DNA of 33,506 nucleotides from Burkholderiales bacterium (GTDB lineage: Bacteria; Pseudomonadota; Gammaproteobacteria; Burkholderiales; Usitatibacteraceae), in the NCBI GenBank assembly GCA_017853245.1, contig JAFMJY010000015.1, positions 1 to 33,506 on the forward strand, read 5' to 3'. The translations under genes and the position numbers were made by a program. Shown one piece after another: positions 22,759 to 31,474 of this stretch (position 1 is its first letter; each line of letters begins with the position of its first letter). The notes under the pieces are model-generated. The model had not been told where the DNA came from. It did no database searches and saw nothing but the letters and a program-made list of their open reading frames with translations.

Positions 22759-24672
22759 TCAGCGCACGTCGCTGGCCGCCACGACCCGGTTGCGCCCTTC
22801 GCGCTTGGCCGCATACAGGGCCTTGTCCGCCTCCTGGAGGACTCGGTCGATGCCCAGCCGGGCCAGCTCATCCGTGGTCGCAACGCCGATGCTCACGGTG
22901 ACGGTGAGGCTCTCCATCACCCCGTCCCGGCTGACCATCACCGGGGCCGCCGAGGCGGCCTCGCGAAGCTTTTCGGCCACATGCGCCCCCTGGCCCGCGC
23001 CGGTGTGGGGTAATACGACGCAGAACTCCTCGCCGCCCAGGCGCGCAAGCATGTCGGAAGCCCGGATCTCCGCAGCCCAGCGCTGGCTCATTTCCCGAAG
23101 GACCTCATCGCCGGCGGCATGCCCGTAGGTGTCGTTGATGCGCTTGAAGAAGTCGATGTCGAGGGACAGGACCGTGAACTTTTGCGGCCGGCCCGCCGCG
23201 CTCACGACCACCCGCTCGACAAAGGCCTCGAAGCCCCGGCGGTTGGCCGCGCGCGTGAGGGGATCCGAGTTCACCGACGTCGTGAGGTCACGGTTCGCCG
23301 TGGCGAGGTCCTCGCGAATCTGGCGCTCGCTCTCGAATTGCTCGGACAGGCGAATCGCCTCCGAGATGTCGGTGTAGTAGCCGACGTAGCGGCTGATGCG
23401 CCCCCAGGCATCCTTGAATGGGACGATGGTGGCGTTGACCCAGTACAGGCCTCCCGACTTGCTGCGGTCGCAAAGCGTGCCCTTCCAGATACGGCCGGCT
23501 CGCAGCGTCTGCCAGAGCTCCTCGTAGAACTCAGGGGGGTGCGCGCCCGAGCTCAACAGGCGATGGTTCCTGCCCACGAGCTCGGCTTCTGAATAGCCGC
23601 TGGCCGCCACGAAGGCGTCATTTACGCGGATGATGGTGCCGTCTGGCGAGGCCTCGCTCACCATCAGGTGAGCGCCGATGGCGCGCGCCTGGTTGGACGC
23701 CTCGATGACGGACTCCTCGTAGCGCAGGTAACCCCGATAGAGCAGGATCACCACGAGGACGATTATCGAGGCCACGCCGGCACAGACGTACAGGATCGTT
23801 CGCATCGACTCGGCGATGGCGGGGCCAACCCGGTCACGGTCGCCCACCACGGTGACGATCACGGGATGGCTGGCGCTCGCCCGATAGGCAACCATGAGGG
23901 AGGGGTGGTCGGCCGAGTTGTAAAACCCGATCGAGCGAGCGCTCGCCTGGCGAAGCAGCTCGGCACTGAACGCCCCTCCGGGTGGCACCACAGCATGGTG
24001 GGAAATGAGACGCCTGCCGCGATAGTCGTACAACCCAATTTCGGTCGCCGGGTCGTTGTCCAGCCGGGCCCAGAAGTTCTCGAACAGGCCCGGGTTGACC
24101 GCCACGACCCAATGGTAGGGTTTGCCCCGGCTCTCAACCCGCAGCGACGCGAGCCAGACCGAGGCGCCGGCGGACTTGCCGGCCCCGAGCTCACGCAGGT
24201 CGCGATAAGGGATGACGGCGCCGAAGGCGATCTCGCCTGCGCGGGCGGGTTGGCCTGGCGGCTGCGGAATCGCGTCGCCCGGTATCAGGGCGCCGATGTT
24301 GGCCGCCGAGGAGCTCGCCAGGACCCGCCCCAGGTCGTCCAGCAACGAGATGCTGCGGATGGCGCTGTCGTTGAGGATCAGGGCCTCGAGCGCCGGCGTC
24401 GTGGCGCTCGCCGCGTGGTTCGAGGGGTCTGCCACGGCAGCAATCGATCGCAGTCGCGCCGCGACGGTGTCGAGGGTGCGGGAGACGTGATCCTCGAGCA
24501 CGAGCGTGTCGACCTCGACCCGCGAGGCAAGCCCTGACTCCGCCCCGCTCACCAGCAGTTGGCGAGCCGCGAAATAGCTCATGACAACGAGCATCAGCGC
24601 GCCAAAAAAGAGGGCTGCGAAAATCAGCCGGAACTTGGCTGGCTCGATACGAAGGTCCAGTCCGACAGCCAC
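22759..24672 (-). CDS. Membrane diguanylate cyclase: periplasmic Cache-like sensor, PAS, GGDEF
   Basis: Protein of 637 residues predicted to make cyclic di-GMP. Order: membrane span about 15-36; a periplasmic Cache-type sensor about 40-285; a second span about 291-313; a PAS domain about 330-445 (RVNDAFVAASGYSEAELVGRNH, then GGLYWVNATIVPFKD); and a GGDEF domain about 470-630. The active-site motif is GGEEF at 546-550, an accepted functional variant, and the product-inhibition I-site RASD (537-540) is five residues before it, so a catalytically active, feedback-inhibited enzyme is likely. FFKRINDTYGHAAGDEVLRE is the substrate-binding segment. No EAL domain. The GTG at 24670-24672 starts only 2 bases after the stop of the periplasmic binding-protein gene, so the two are surely one transcript. 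Confidence 0.93.
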   Translation of the reverse strand: MAVGLDLRIEPAKFRLIFAALFFGALMLVVMSYFAARQLLVSGAESGLASRVEVDTLVLEDHVSRTLDTVAARLRSIAAVADPSNHAASATTPALEALILNDSAIRSISLLDDLGRVLASSSAANIGALIPGDAIPQPPGQPARAGEIAFGAVIPYRDLRELGAGKSAGASVWLASLRVESRGKPYHWVVAVNPGLFENFWARLDNDPATEIGLYDYRGRRLISHHAVVPPGGAFSAELLRQASARSIGFYNSADHPSLMVAYRASASHPVIVTVVGDRDRVGPAIAESMRTILYVCAGVASIIVLVVILLYRGYLRYEESVIEASNQARAIGAHLMVSEASPDGTIIRVNDAFVAASGYSEAELVGRNHRLLSSGAHPPEFYEELWQTLRAGRIWKGTLCDRSKSGGLYWVNATIVPFKDAWGRISRYVGYYTDISEAIRLSEQFESERQIREDLATANRDLTTSVNSDPLTRAANRRGFEAFVERVVVSAAGRPQKFTVLSLDIDFFKRINDTYGHAAGDEVLREMSQRWAAEIRASDMLARLGGEEFCVVLPHTGAGQGAHVAEKLREAASAAPVMVSRDGVMESLTVTVSIGVATTDELARLGIDRVLQEADKALYAAKREGRNRVVAASDVR

Positions 24673-24674
24673 CG

Positions 24675-25451
24675 TCAGTCCCTCACCAGGATGGGCAGGA
24701 GCCCGTGCCGTCGGGCGAAGGACTCCAGCGAGCCGTCACGCTTGGCGCGAGCGAGGAAAGCATCGACGCGTGCAAGCCACTGCGCCTCCCCCTTGCGAAC
24801 CGCGTAGGCAAAATCCATCGGGCGCACCGGCTGCGGCGGATCGATGACGCGCGCCCAGTCCGTGTTGGCGATGATCGCGCGGCTGTCGGAGTAGTCCGTG
24901 AGGAACACGTCGGCACGCCCGGCCTGCACGTCGCGCTCGCGGTCGCGGGCACGCAGCACGACCCGAAGCTCCGCCTGCCTGAAGGTGTCGCGCATGGCTG
25001 CCTCGATGACAGACCCCCTGAGCACCGTCACGACATGGCCTGGCCGGTCGATGTCTTCCCAGCGGCGCACGGAACTGTTGGCCACGGTGGTCACCGCGAA
25101 GACGTCGCTGCGAAGGTGGGGGCGGGTGAAGTCGGCTCGCGCGGCGCGCTGCGGCGTCACGACGAGACCCATCATCACGATGTGGCAGCGCCCGGCATCG
25201 AGGTCGTCCATTGCCCTGTCCAGCGTCGACTCCACAAGCTCGACGCGCACGCCCAATTCGGCCGCCAGTGCCCCCGACATGTCGACATCCAGCCCCTCGA
25301 GCACCCCGGTGCGGGCGTTGCGGTGGCTGATCCCGACATTGTCCGGCCACTGGCAGACGCGCAGCGCGCCGTCCCGACGCACGTGGTCGAGCACGCTTGC
25401 CTCAGCAGGGCCGACCAGCAAGAAACCGGCAATCGCGATGAAAAGGCGCAT
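24675..25451 (-). CDS. Family 3 periplasmic solute-binding protein without ABC transporter
   Basis: Exported protein of 258 residues of the bacterial extracellular solute-binding family 3 (amino-acid-binding type). Signal peptide MRLFIAIAGFLLVGPAEAS, cut near residue 19. Then LRVCQWPDNVGISHRNARTG, LEGLDVDMSGALAAELGVRV, VESTLDRAMDDLDAGRCHIVMMG, and the TPQRAARADFTRPH stretch, which is the typical core; the second lobe contains VLRGSVIEAAM and ADVFLTDYSDSRAI. The ATG at 25449-25451 (signal peptide start) was chosen over the longer frame to 25586, which overlaps the end of metK. No ABC permease or ATPase gene is nearby. It ends 2 bases before the Cache-PAS-GGDEF gene, so it may present a ligand to that sensor rather than to a transporter (inference). 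Confidence 0.88.
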   Translation of the reverse strand: MRLFIAIAGFLLVGPAEASVLDHVRRDGALRVCQWPDNVGISHRNARTGVLEGLDVDMSGALAAELGVRVELVESTLDRAMDDLDAGRCHIVMMGLVVTPQRAARADFTRPHLRSDVFAVTTVANSSVRRWEDIDRPGHVVTVLRGSVIEAAMRDTFRQAELRVVLRARDRERDVQAGRADVFLTDYSDSRAIIANTDWARVIDPPQPVRPMDFAYAVRKGEAQWLARVDAFLARAKRDGSLESFARRHGLLPILVRD

Positions 25452-25478
25452 GGGGCTGGCCCCCTTGGGAAACCCATC

Positions 25479-25498
25479 GGGGCGGCCGCAGCCACCCC
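25479..25498 (-). repeat. Hairpin after metK
   Basis: Inverted repeat with 8-bp arms (25479-25486 and 25491-25498, including one G-U pair in the minus-strand RNA) around a UGCG loop, 6 bases past the metK stop codon and 27 bases before the binding-protein ATG. No U-tract follows, so it may be a weak terminator or mRNA-end protector separating metK from the sensor operon. Confidence 0.5.
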
Positions 25499-25504
25499 AT
25501 CTGC

Positions 25505-26698
25505 TCAAGCCCGGGGCGCAGCGGGCGGCGGCCCCTTCAGGCCGGCGACCTCTCGCAACATGGCAGCCTTGTCCGTCGCTTCCCACAGGAACTCCGGCTC
25601 CTCACGGCCGAAATGCCCGTAGGCCGCGGTCTTCTCGTAGATCGGGCGAAGCAGGTCCAGCATGGTGACGATGCCCTTGGGACGGAGGTCGAAGTGCTCC
25701 TCCACCAGCTTGGCAATCTTTTCATCGGGGATCGCCCCGGTGCCTTCAGTATAGACAGTGACGTTGATCGGACGGGCGACGCCAATGGCATACGAAAGCT
25801 GAATCTGGCACTGCCGAGCGAGCCCCGCGGCCACGACGTTCTTCGCCACGTAGCGGGCGGCGTAGGCTGCCGACCGGTCCACCTTCGACGGGTCCTTGCC
25901 CGAAAATGCGCCGCCACCGTGAGGGCAAGCGCCGCCGTAGGTGTCCACGATGATCTTGCGGCCGGTAAGGCCGCAATCGCCCTGCGGCCCGCCGACGACG
26001 AATCGGCCGCTCGGGTTCACGAGATATTTGGTGCCCTTGAGCATGTCCTTGGGCAGGACCGGCTGGATGACCATTTCGATCACCGCCTCCTTGATCTGCT
26101 CCTGGGACACGTCCGGGGCATGCTGGGTCGACAGGACGACGGTGTCGATGGCGACCGGGCGGCCGCCCTCGTAGCGCATGGTGATCTGGCTCTTCGCATC
26201 GGGGCGCAACCACGGCAGGCGGCCGTCCTTGCGAAGCTGCGACTGGCGCTCCACGAGGCGATGCGAGTAGTAGATCGGCGCCGGCATCAGCACCGGTGTC
26301 TCGTCGCAGGCGTACCCGAACATCAACCCCTGGTCGCCCGCGCCCTGGTTGAGGTATTCGTCTGAGGCGTGGTCGACTGCCGCCTTGATGTCCGGGCTCT
26401 GCTTGTCGTAGCACACCATGACGGCACAACCCTTGTAGTCGATGCCGTACTCGGTATTGTCGTAGCCGATGCGCTTGATGACGTCGCGAGCCACCTGGAT
26501 GTAGTCCACGGTCGCGTGGGTCGTGATCTCGCCCGCCATCACCACGAGGCCGGTGTTGCAGAGCGTTTCGGCAGCGACGCGGGAGCGCGGGTCCTGGGCT
26601 AGAATCGCGTCGAGCACCGCATCCGAGATCTGGTCGGCCACCTTGTCGGGATGGCCCTCGGAAACGGACTCCGACGTAAAGAGGTAATCGGTTTTCAT
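25505..26698 (-). CDS. metK: S-adenosylmethionine synthetase
   Basis: Makes S-adenosylmethionine from methionine and ATP. It has 397 residues, normal for the family. Landmarks: [20 protein letters not shown] at the start with the ATP-site histidine; [16 protein letters not shown]; the [16 protein letters not shown] segment; and [19 protein letters not shown], the phosphate-binding loop. The ATG at 26696-26698 (MKTDYLF) is the usual family start. It is divergent from the lipid A acyltransferase genes across a 77-base gap in which I see no convincing promoter. With ahcY and metF 3-6 kb away it covers three steps of the methyl cycle. Confidence 0.98.
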   Translation of the reverse strand: MKTDYLFTSESVSEGHPDKVADQISDAVLDAILAQDPRSRVAAETLCNTGLVVMAGEITTHATVDYIQVARDVIKRIGYDNTEYGIDYKGCAVMVCYDKQSPDIKAAVDHASDEYLNQGAGDQGLMFGYACDETPVLMPAPIYYSHRLVERQSQLRKDGRLPWLRPDAKSQITMRYEGGRPVAIDTVVLSTQHAPDVSQEQIKEAVIEMVIQPVLPKDMLKGTKYLVNPSGRFVVGGPQGDCGLTGRKIIVDTYGGACPHGGGAFSGKDPSKVDRSAAYAARYVAKNVVAAGLARQCQIQLSYAIGVARPINVTVYTEGTGAIPDEKIAKLVEEHFDLRPKGIVTMLDLLRPIYEKTAAYGHFGREEPEFLWEATDKAAMLREVAGLKGPPPAAPRA

Positions 26699-26775
26699 TT
26701 GCGCTGTCTCCCGCCCACGGCCGGTCAAAGCCCGCAAGTGTAGCAACCTTTCGCCGCCGGACTCCCTCTCCTTCC

Positions 26776-27633
26776 GTGAAACCCTTGCTCCGCCTGCTCG
26801 CGTGGCTCAGCCTCGGCGCCAACCAACGGCTTGGCGCCGCAGCGGGACGAATCGCCTTTCTCCTGTCGGCCCGGCTGCGCGCAACGGCAGCCGAGAATCT
26901 CGCCAAAGCCGGGTTCGACAGCCGCGCGCTGCTTCCTCAAAACGCCCGCCACATGGGCATGGGCGCATCCGAACTCGCCTGGGCACTGCTGCGGCCGATC
27001 GATTCCGTCACCGCGCTGGTGAAAGACGTCGACGGCTGGGATGCGGTCGAGCGATTGCGCAGCGCGAACCGGCCCATCCTCTTCATCACCCCACACTTGG
27101 GGGGCTATGACGTGGCGGGCCGCTGGCTGTGGTCTCGGCTGCCCGTGCTCGCGATGTATCGGCCGCACAAGAATGCGCAGCTCGACGAGCTCATCCGCGA
27201 GGGCCGCAACCGTGGCGCAGCGCCGGACGGAACCAATGTCGCCCCGGCCAACCGAGCGGGCGTGCGCATGCTGCTCACTCACCTTCGCCACGGCGGCTGC
27301 TCCATCGTGCTGCCTGACCAGGTTCCTGGCGTCGGCGAGGGCGAGTGGGTGGACTTCTTCGGCCGGCAGGCCTACACGATGACCCTGCCCGGCCGGCTGC
27401 AGCGGGCAACCGGCGCCGTGGTCGTCTTCTGTTTCGCGCAACGCTTGCCTGACGCCGCCGGCTTCCGCATGGTTTTCCGCGTGCGCGAGGAGCCGTTACC
27501 GGAGGACCGCGCGCTCGCCGCCCAAGCGGTCAACGAAGGCGTCGAGGCCCTGGTCCGGATCGCACCCGAGCAGTACCTGTGGGCCTACAACCGTTACAAG
27601 CGCCCCGCGGGCGCCCCGCCTGCGCCCCGATGA
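26776..27633 (+). CDS. Lipid A biosynthesis acyltransferase (LpxL/HtrB family), first copy
   Basis: Inner-membrane late acyltransferase of lipid A synthesis, transferring a secondary acyl chain from acyl-ACP. It has 285 residues. The catalytic HX4D/E motif is HLGGYD (H107 to D112) in [15 protein letters not shown]; the second-domain landmarks are [47 protein letters not shown] and [12 protein letters not shown]. An N-terminal hydrophobic segment anchors it. The GTG at 26776 is the only start that keeps the N-terminus, but no ribosome site precedes it (pyrimidine-rich), so the start is less sure. It ends in an ATGA overlap with a second, diverged acyltransferase gene. Confidence 0.9.
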   Translation: MKPLLRLLAWLSLGANQRLGAAAGRIAFLLSARLRATAAENLAKAGFDSRALLPQNARHMGMGASELAWALLRPIDSVTALVKDVDGWDAVERLRSANRPILFITPHLGGYDVAGRWLWSRLPVLAMYRPHKNAQLDELIREGRNRGAAPDGTNVAPANRAGVRMLLTHLRHGGCSIVLPDQVPGVGEGEWVDFFGRQAYTMTLPGRLQRATGAVVVFCFAQRLPDAAGFRMVFRVREEPLPEDRALAAQAVNEGVEALVRIAPEQYLWAYNRYKRPAGAPPAPR

Positions 27634-28514
27634 AGGCCCTGTCCATCGCCGGATCCTGTCTCGCGGCAGCCGTGCTGTGGCTGCTGCACTTCTTGCCGCG
27701 CCCGTGGCTGCTCGCCATCGGCCGGGCGGCCGGACGCCTGCTCTACCGATTCGGGCGCGGGCGAGTCACGGATGTCAACTTGCGCCTGTGCTTCCCGGAG
27801 CGGGCCGAGGCCGAGCGCCGCGATCTTGCGCGGCGCCACTTCGAGGCCCTGGGGCAATCGGCGATGGACATGACGCTTGTCTGGTTCGCGAGCAAAAAGC
27901 GCGTCCTCGGCCTGTCCCGCGTTGTTGGGGGAGAGCACATGGACCGCTTGCGGGGCAAGCCGTTCATCGTCTTCGCGCCACACTTCCTCGGGCTGGAGGT
28001 CGGCGGGGCGCGCCTGAGCCACGACTACCCGGGCGGCACGACCATGTACAGCCGGCAACGAAACCCGGTGCTGAACCACTTCATGTTTCGGGGGCGCCAG
28101 CGCTTCGGCAGCCCGCGCTTGCTTTCCCGGCAGGATGGCATCCGCGGCATCGTGCGCGCGCTGCGATCCGGCAGCTGCCTGTACATTCTGCCGGACATGG
28201 ACTTCGGGCCTCGCGACGCGATCTTCTCGCCCTTCTTTGGCGTGCCGGCCGCCACGGTGACGGCGCTGCCCCGCATCGCGAAAATCGCCGGCGTGCCCGT
28301 CCTGCCAGCGGTCTGTCGGCGGGCCGGAAGCCACTACGAGATCACGGTCTACCCGCCCTGGGAGAATTACCCGACGGACGACGTCGAGGCCGATGTTCGA
28401 CGCATGAACGCTTTCATCGAGGACCGCATCCGGGAGACCCCCGAGCAGTACTTCTGGGCGCACAAGCGCTTCAAGACCCGGCCGCCGGGCGAGCCCTCGC
28501 CCTACCGCCGCTGA
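27630..28514 (+). CDS. Lipid A biosynthesis acyltransferase (LpxL/LpxM family), second copy
   Basis: Second late acyltransferase, 294 residues. It has an N-terminal membrane segment ([20 protein letters not shown]), the catalytic HX4E motif HFLGLE (H118 to E123), [40 protein letters not shown] and the closing [14 protein letters not shown]. It is clearly diverged from the first copy, which has HX4D, so the pair probably adds two different secondary acyl chains. Which is LpxL-like and which LpxM-like cannot be decided here. The ATG at 27630 overlaps the stop of the first copy (ATGA), so the two are translationally coupled. dapF follows after 23 bases. Confidence 0.9.
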   Translation: MKALSIAGSCLAAAVLWLLHFLPRPWLLAIGRAAGRLLYRFGRGRVTDVNLRLCFPERAEAERRDLARRHFEALGQSAMDMTLVWFASKKRVLGLSRVVGGEHMDRLRGKPFIVFAPHFLGLEVGGARLSHDYPGGTTMYSRQRNPVLNHFMFRGRQRFGSPRLLSRQDGIRGIVRALRSGSCLYILPDMDFGPRDAIFSPFFGVPAATVTALPRIAKIAGVPVLPAVCRRAGSHYEITVYPPWENYPTDDVEADVRRMNAFIEDRIRETPEQYFWAHKRFKTRPPGEPSPYRR

Positions 28515-28537
28515 GGCTGCCACCCCCCGGGGAACCC

Positions 28538-29422
28538 ATGCGCATACGCTTTACCAAGATGCACGGCCAGGGCAACGACTTCGTGGTCATCGACGCCGTC
28601 TCGCAATCGGTGGAGCTGAGCCCCGCCCAGGTGCGGGCCCTCGCCAACCGCCACTTCGGCGTCGGCTGTGACCAGGTTCTGGTGGTCGAGCGCGCCGACG
28701 ACCCGGCCAACGACTTCCGCTACCGCATCTGGAACGCCGATGGCGGCGAGGTCGAGCAGTGCGGCAACGGCGCCCGCTGCTTCGCGCGCTTCGTGCGTGA
28801 CGCCGGGCTCACGGCCAAGGACGAGTTGCGAGTGGAAACGCGAGCCGGCCTCATTCGGCCCCGAGTCGAGAAATCCGGGGAGGTGACCGTCGACATGGGT
28901 CCGCCCCGGTTCGAGCCGAAGTCCATCCCTTTTCTCGCGGGCGGGCCCGGGCCGATGCACGAGCTGCTGGTTGCGGGGAAGACCGTCGCCGTCTTCGTTG
29001 TCTCGATGGGCAATCCGCACGCCGTGCAATTCGTGACCGACGTGGATGCCGCGCCCGTAGCGGCTCTGGGGCCGGCCATCGAGGCGCACCCCGCATTCCC
29101 CGCCCGAGTCAATGCGGGCTTCGCACAGGTGGTCAGCCGGAGCCACCTTCGCCTTCGCGTCTGGGAGCGCGGCGCGGGAGAGACGCTCTCCTGCGGCACG
29201 GGCGCGTGCGCCGCCGCCGTGGCGGGCATGCGGCTGGGGCTTCTCGACAACGATGTCACCGTGCAGGCCCGGGGCGGCACGCTGCGCGTGCGCTGGAGCG
29301 GCGACTGCAGCGCCGCAACCCCGTCACAGGCGGCGGTTATGATGACTGGGGACACTGCTCGGGTATTCGATGCGGAAGTCGACCTCGATGCCCTCCACCC
29401 TCCGGAGAACGCCCCTTGTTGA
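28538..29422 (+). CDS. dapF: Diaminopimelate epimerase
   Basis: Converts LL- to meso-diaminopimelate for lysine and peptidoglycan synthesis, with two active-site cysteines and no cofactor. It has 294 residues. It begins [20 protein letters not shown], the usual family start. The two catalytic cysteines are C75 in [13 protein letters not shown] and C219 in [25 protein letters not shown] and [11 protein letters not shown] are further landmarks. The ATG at 28538 has a GGGGAA ribosome site. Gene order dapF - DUF484 - xerC is the same as in many gamma- and betaproteobacteria. Confidence 0.97.
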   Translation: MRIRFTKMHGQGNDFVVIDAVSQSVELSPAQVRALANRHFGVGCDQVLVVERADDPANDFRYRIWNADGGEVEQCGNGARCFARFVRDAGLTAKDELRVETRAGLIRPRVEKSGEVTVDMGPPRFEPKSIPFLAGGPGPMHELLVAGKTVAVFVVSMGNPHAVQFVTDVDAAPVAALGPAIEAHPAFPARVNAGFAQVVSRSHLRLRVWERGAGETLSCGTGACAAAVAGMRLGLLDNDVTVQARGGTLRVRWSGDCSAATPSQAAVMMTGDTARVFDAEVDLDALHPPENAPC

Positions 29423-30081
29423 GCCCCCAGTCGGTCGCCGATTTCCTCGAACAGAACCCCGGCTTCTTCGAGCAGCACACGGACCTCCTCACTCGCCTTC
29501 ACCTGCCCCATCCCCACGGGGGACGCACCATCTCGATTGCCGAGCGTCAGCTGTTGGCGCTGCGGGAACAGGTCCGCGCGCTGGAGGAACAGGTGGCGCA
29601 ACTCGTCGGGTTCGGCCGCCAGAACGACGCGCTGGGCGACAAGGTCCATGCCTTGGCGTGTGCGCTGCTTGCGGCTCGGTCCGACGCAAGCGGCACCGTG
29701 GAATCGGCGGCAGCCCTGCTTCGCGACCAGTTCGATGTCCCCAGCGTCGGCGCGCGCGTGTGGCTGGAATCGACACCGGCGGAGGCGGGAATTTTCGAGC
29801 CGGTACCCGAATCGGTCCGCGACGCGATCTCCCGCCTGCCAGGGCCCTGCTGCGGCAGCGATCCCGCCCCCGCGTCGCGAGACTGGTTGGGGCCGAGCGG
29901 GGCTGGGGCGCAGTCCTTCGCGACCGTGCCGCTCACCGCCGCTGGCCGTGTCGTGGGCGCCCTGCTCCTCGGCTCCGAGGACCCGGCTCGCTTCGACGCA
30001 AGCCAGGGAACCCAGCATCTGGCCCGCATCGGCGCAGTGATCGGCTGCGCCCTGGTGGCCTCGGACCAGCGTGGCGACTGA
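29416..30081 (+). CDS. DUF484 family protein (GAF-like), unknown function
   Basis: Protein of 221 residues, the usual size of DUF484 proteins found between dapF and xerC. It begins [20 protein letters not shown] and continues with the family stretch [11 protein letters not shown] followed by [20 protein letters not shown], a likely coiled coil near residues 38-62. The C-terminal part is GAF-like ([27 protein letters not shown]). The start is a TTG at 29416 (or the next codon, TTG at 29419), preceded by GGAG at 29404-29407 and overlapping the dapF stop. The end overlaps the xerC start by 11 bases, so expression is coupled. No biochemical role is known to me; linkage suggests a tie to chromosome-dimer resolution or the cell cycle. 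Confidence 0.85.
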   Translation: MLSPQSVADFLEQNPGFFEQHTDLLTRLHLPHPHGGRTISIAERQLLALREQVRALEEQVAQLVGFGRQNDALGDKVHALACALLAARSDASGTVESAAALLRDQFDVPSVGARVWLESTPAEAGIFEPVPESVRDAISRLPGPCCGSDPAPASRDWLGPSGAGAQSFATVPLTAAGRVVGALLLGSEDPARFDASQGTQHLARIGAVIGCALVASDQRGD

Positions 30082-30961
30082 TCCCGACCTGAATGGATTC
30101 CTCGACCACCTCCGACACGAGCGGCGGCTAGCCGTCGCGACCGTGGCTGCCTACGGGCGGGATTGCGCCGCGCTCGCGCGGCTGGCTGAGGCAAGGTCGC
30201 TCCGCGAGTTGCGTGGCCCCGACCTGAAGCGTGCGGCGGCCCAGCTCCATGCCGGCGGCCTGTCCCCCCGGTCGCTCGCCCGGATGCTGTCCTCCTGGCG
30301 CGCCCTGTACAGCTGGCTCCTCCGGCGACGGGAAATCGACTGGGATCCGTGCACAGGGCTTCGGTCGCCCAAGGCACCGCGGCGCCTGCCGTCGGTTCTT
30401 TCGCCGGAGGAGGCGGCATCCCTCGTGAGCGTCGAGGCGACAGGCGACGAGGGGCTTGCGAACCGCGCACTCTTCGAGCTTGCTTACGGGTCGGGCCTGC
30501 GAGTTTCTGAGCTAGTCGGCTTGGACCTGCACTCGATCGATACCACCGCGGGCGAAGCGCGCGTGACCGGCAAAGGCGCCAAGACGCGGCTCGTCCCCGT
30601 TGGCAAGGCGGCCCTCGCGGCGCTGGCAGCCTGGTTGCCCGCGCGTGCCCAACTCGCCCGCGCCGAAGAACCCGCGCTCTTCGTCGGCTCGCGGGGCCGC
30701 CGGCTGTCGGCCCGGGATGTGCAGCGGCGCATCAAGCGGCAGGGTCTCGCAGCCGGACTCGCCCTGGACGTGCATCCCCACATGCTCCGTCACTCATTCG
30801 CCTCCCACGTCCTGCAATCGTCGGGCGACCTCCGGGCGGTACAGGAAATGCTGGGACATGCCAGCATCGCGTCCACCCAGGTGTACACGCACCTGGACTT
30901 CCAGCATCTCGCGCGGGTCTACGACGCCGCTCACCCGAGGGCGAAGCGCCGGGCTCGCTAG
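30071..30961 (+). CDS. xerC: Tyrosine site-specific recombinase XerC
   Basis: Chromosome-dimer resolution recombinase that acts with XerD at dif. It has 296 residues, the typical Xer size. The N-terminal SAM-like core-binding domain spans about 1-90 and the catalytic domain follows. All catalytic residues are present: R144 (GSGLRVSEL), K168 (TGKGAKTR), H237 and R240 (HPHMLRHSF), H263 (LGHASI) and nucleophile Y272 (VYTHLDF). The GTG at 30071 overlaps the end of the DUF484 gene. Position after dapF-DUF484 marks it as XerC and not a phage or integron integrase. No dif site was identified in the window. Confidence 0.95.
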   Translation: MATDPDLNGFLDHLRHERRLAVATVAAYGRDCAALARLAEARSLRELRGPDLKRAAAQLHAGGLSPRSLARMLSSWRALYSWLLRRREIDWDPCTGLRSPKAPRRLPSVLSPEEAASLVSVEATGDEGLANRALFELAYGSGLRVSELVGLDLHSIDTTAGEARVTGKGAKTRLVPVGKAALAALAAWLPARAQLARAEEPALFVGSRGRRLSARDVQRRIKRQGLAAGLALDVHPHMLRHSFASHVLQSSGDLRAVQEMLGHASIASTQVYTHLDFQHLARVYDAAHPRAKRRAR

Positions 30962-30966
30962 GGCCA

Positions 30967-30996
30967 TGCAACTGCGTTGCACGGGGGCGCTAGAAT
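30967..30996 (+). promoter_or_regulatory. Candidate operator and promoter of the Fur-family gene (leaderless)
   Basis: Inverted repeat TGCAAC (30967-30972), 3-base spacer, GTTGCA (30976-30981), followed by a good -10 hexamer TAGAAT at 30991-30996. The ATG at 31003 lies 6 bases after the hexamer, so transcription would start at or next to the A of the ATG, giving a leaderless mRNA; no ribosome site is visible. The repeat covers the -35 zone, where a repressor would block polymerase. Self-regulation by the Fur-family product is the natural guess, but the motif is not one I can match to a known Zur or Fur box. Confidence 0.55.
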
Positions 30997-31002
30997 CGCG
31001 CC

Positions 31003-31443
31003 ATGAAGCCTCACCGTTCGCGCGCCGATCCGGAACTCGCCACGGCCGAGGCATTGATCCGAGCGCGCGCGGAGCGATTGACGGTACCCCGCAGCGCCGT
31101 GCTGGCCGCCCTGCTGACGGCCGATGCCGCTCTCACCCACCATGAAGTCGAGGCGGCTCTGCGGCCCCGAGCGCCCGTCGACCGCGTAACCGTCTATCGG
31201 GTGCTGGAATGGCTGGTGGACCGGGATCTCGCGCACCGCATCGCGGGCGACGATCGCACCTGGCGCTTCCGGGCCAACCCGGCGCCCGGGGGCGCTCCCC
31301 ATGCACACTTCACCTGCACGGGCTGCGGGCGGACCGTGTGCCTCGATTCGGTCACGCTTCCCCGACGGGTACGCGTGCCCGAAGGTTTCCGCCCCGACGC
31401 GCTCGAGTTGACGGTTCGGGGACGGTGCGCCAGGTGCCACTAG
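31003..31443 (+). CDS. Fur-family metalloregulator, probably Zur-like
   Basis: DNA-binding metal-sensing repressor of 146 residues. The winged helix is in the N-terminal 80 residues: LTVPRSAVLAALLTADAALT, HHEVEAALRP, and the recognition helix region DRVTVYRVLEWLVDRDLAHR. The dimer domain has HAHFTCTGCGRTVCL with the structural zinc pair C105/C108, plus C113 and the C-terminal pair C142/C145 (CARCH). Two complete CxxC pairs are usual for Zur and Fur. It sits just before two COG0523 GTPases, a family often under Zur control, which favours zinc over iron; this is inference from context. The ATG at 31003 has no ribosome site but lies right behind a -10 hexamer. Confidence 0.85.
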   Translation: MKPHRSRADPELATAEALIRARAERLTVPRSAVLAALLTADAALTHHEVEAALRPRAPVDRVTVYRVLEWLVDRDLAHRIAGDDRTWRFRANPAPGGAPHAHFTCTGCGRTVCLDSVTLPRRVRVPEGFRPDALELTVRGRCARCH

Positions 31444-31474
31444 CGAAAGACAGGCTCGCTGGGGCCCCCACGCG

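Noticed and set aside
30071-30961. Phage or integron integrase indicating a mobile element
   Set aside because: The gene is XerC by length, motifs and its dapF-DUF484 neighbourhood; there are no att repeats or phage genes around it.
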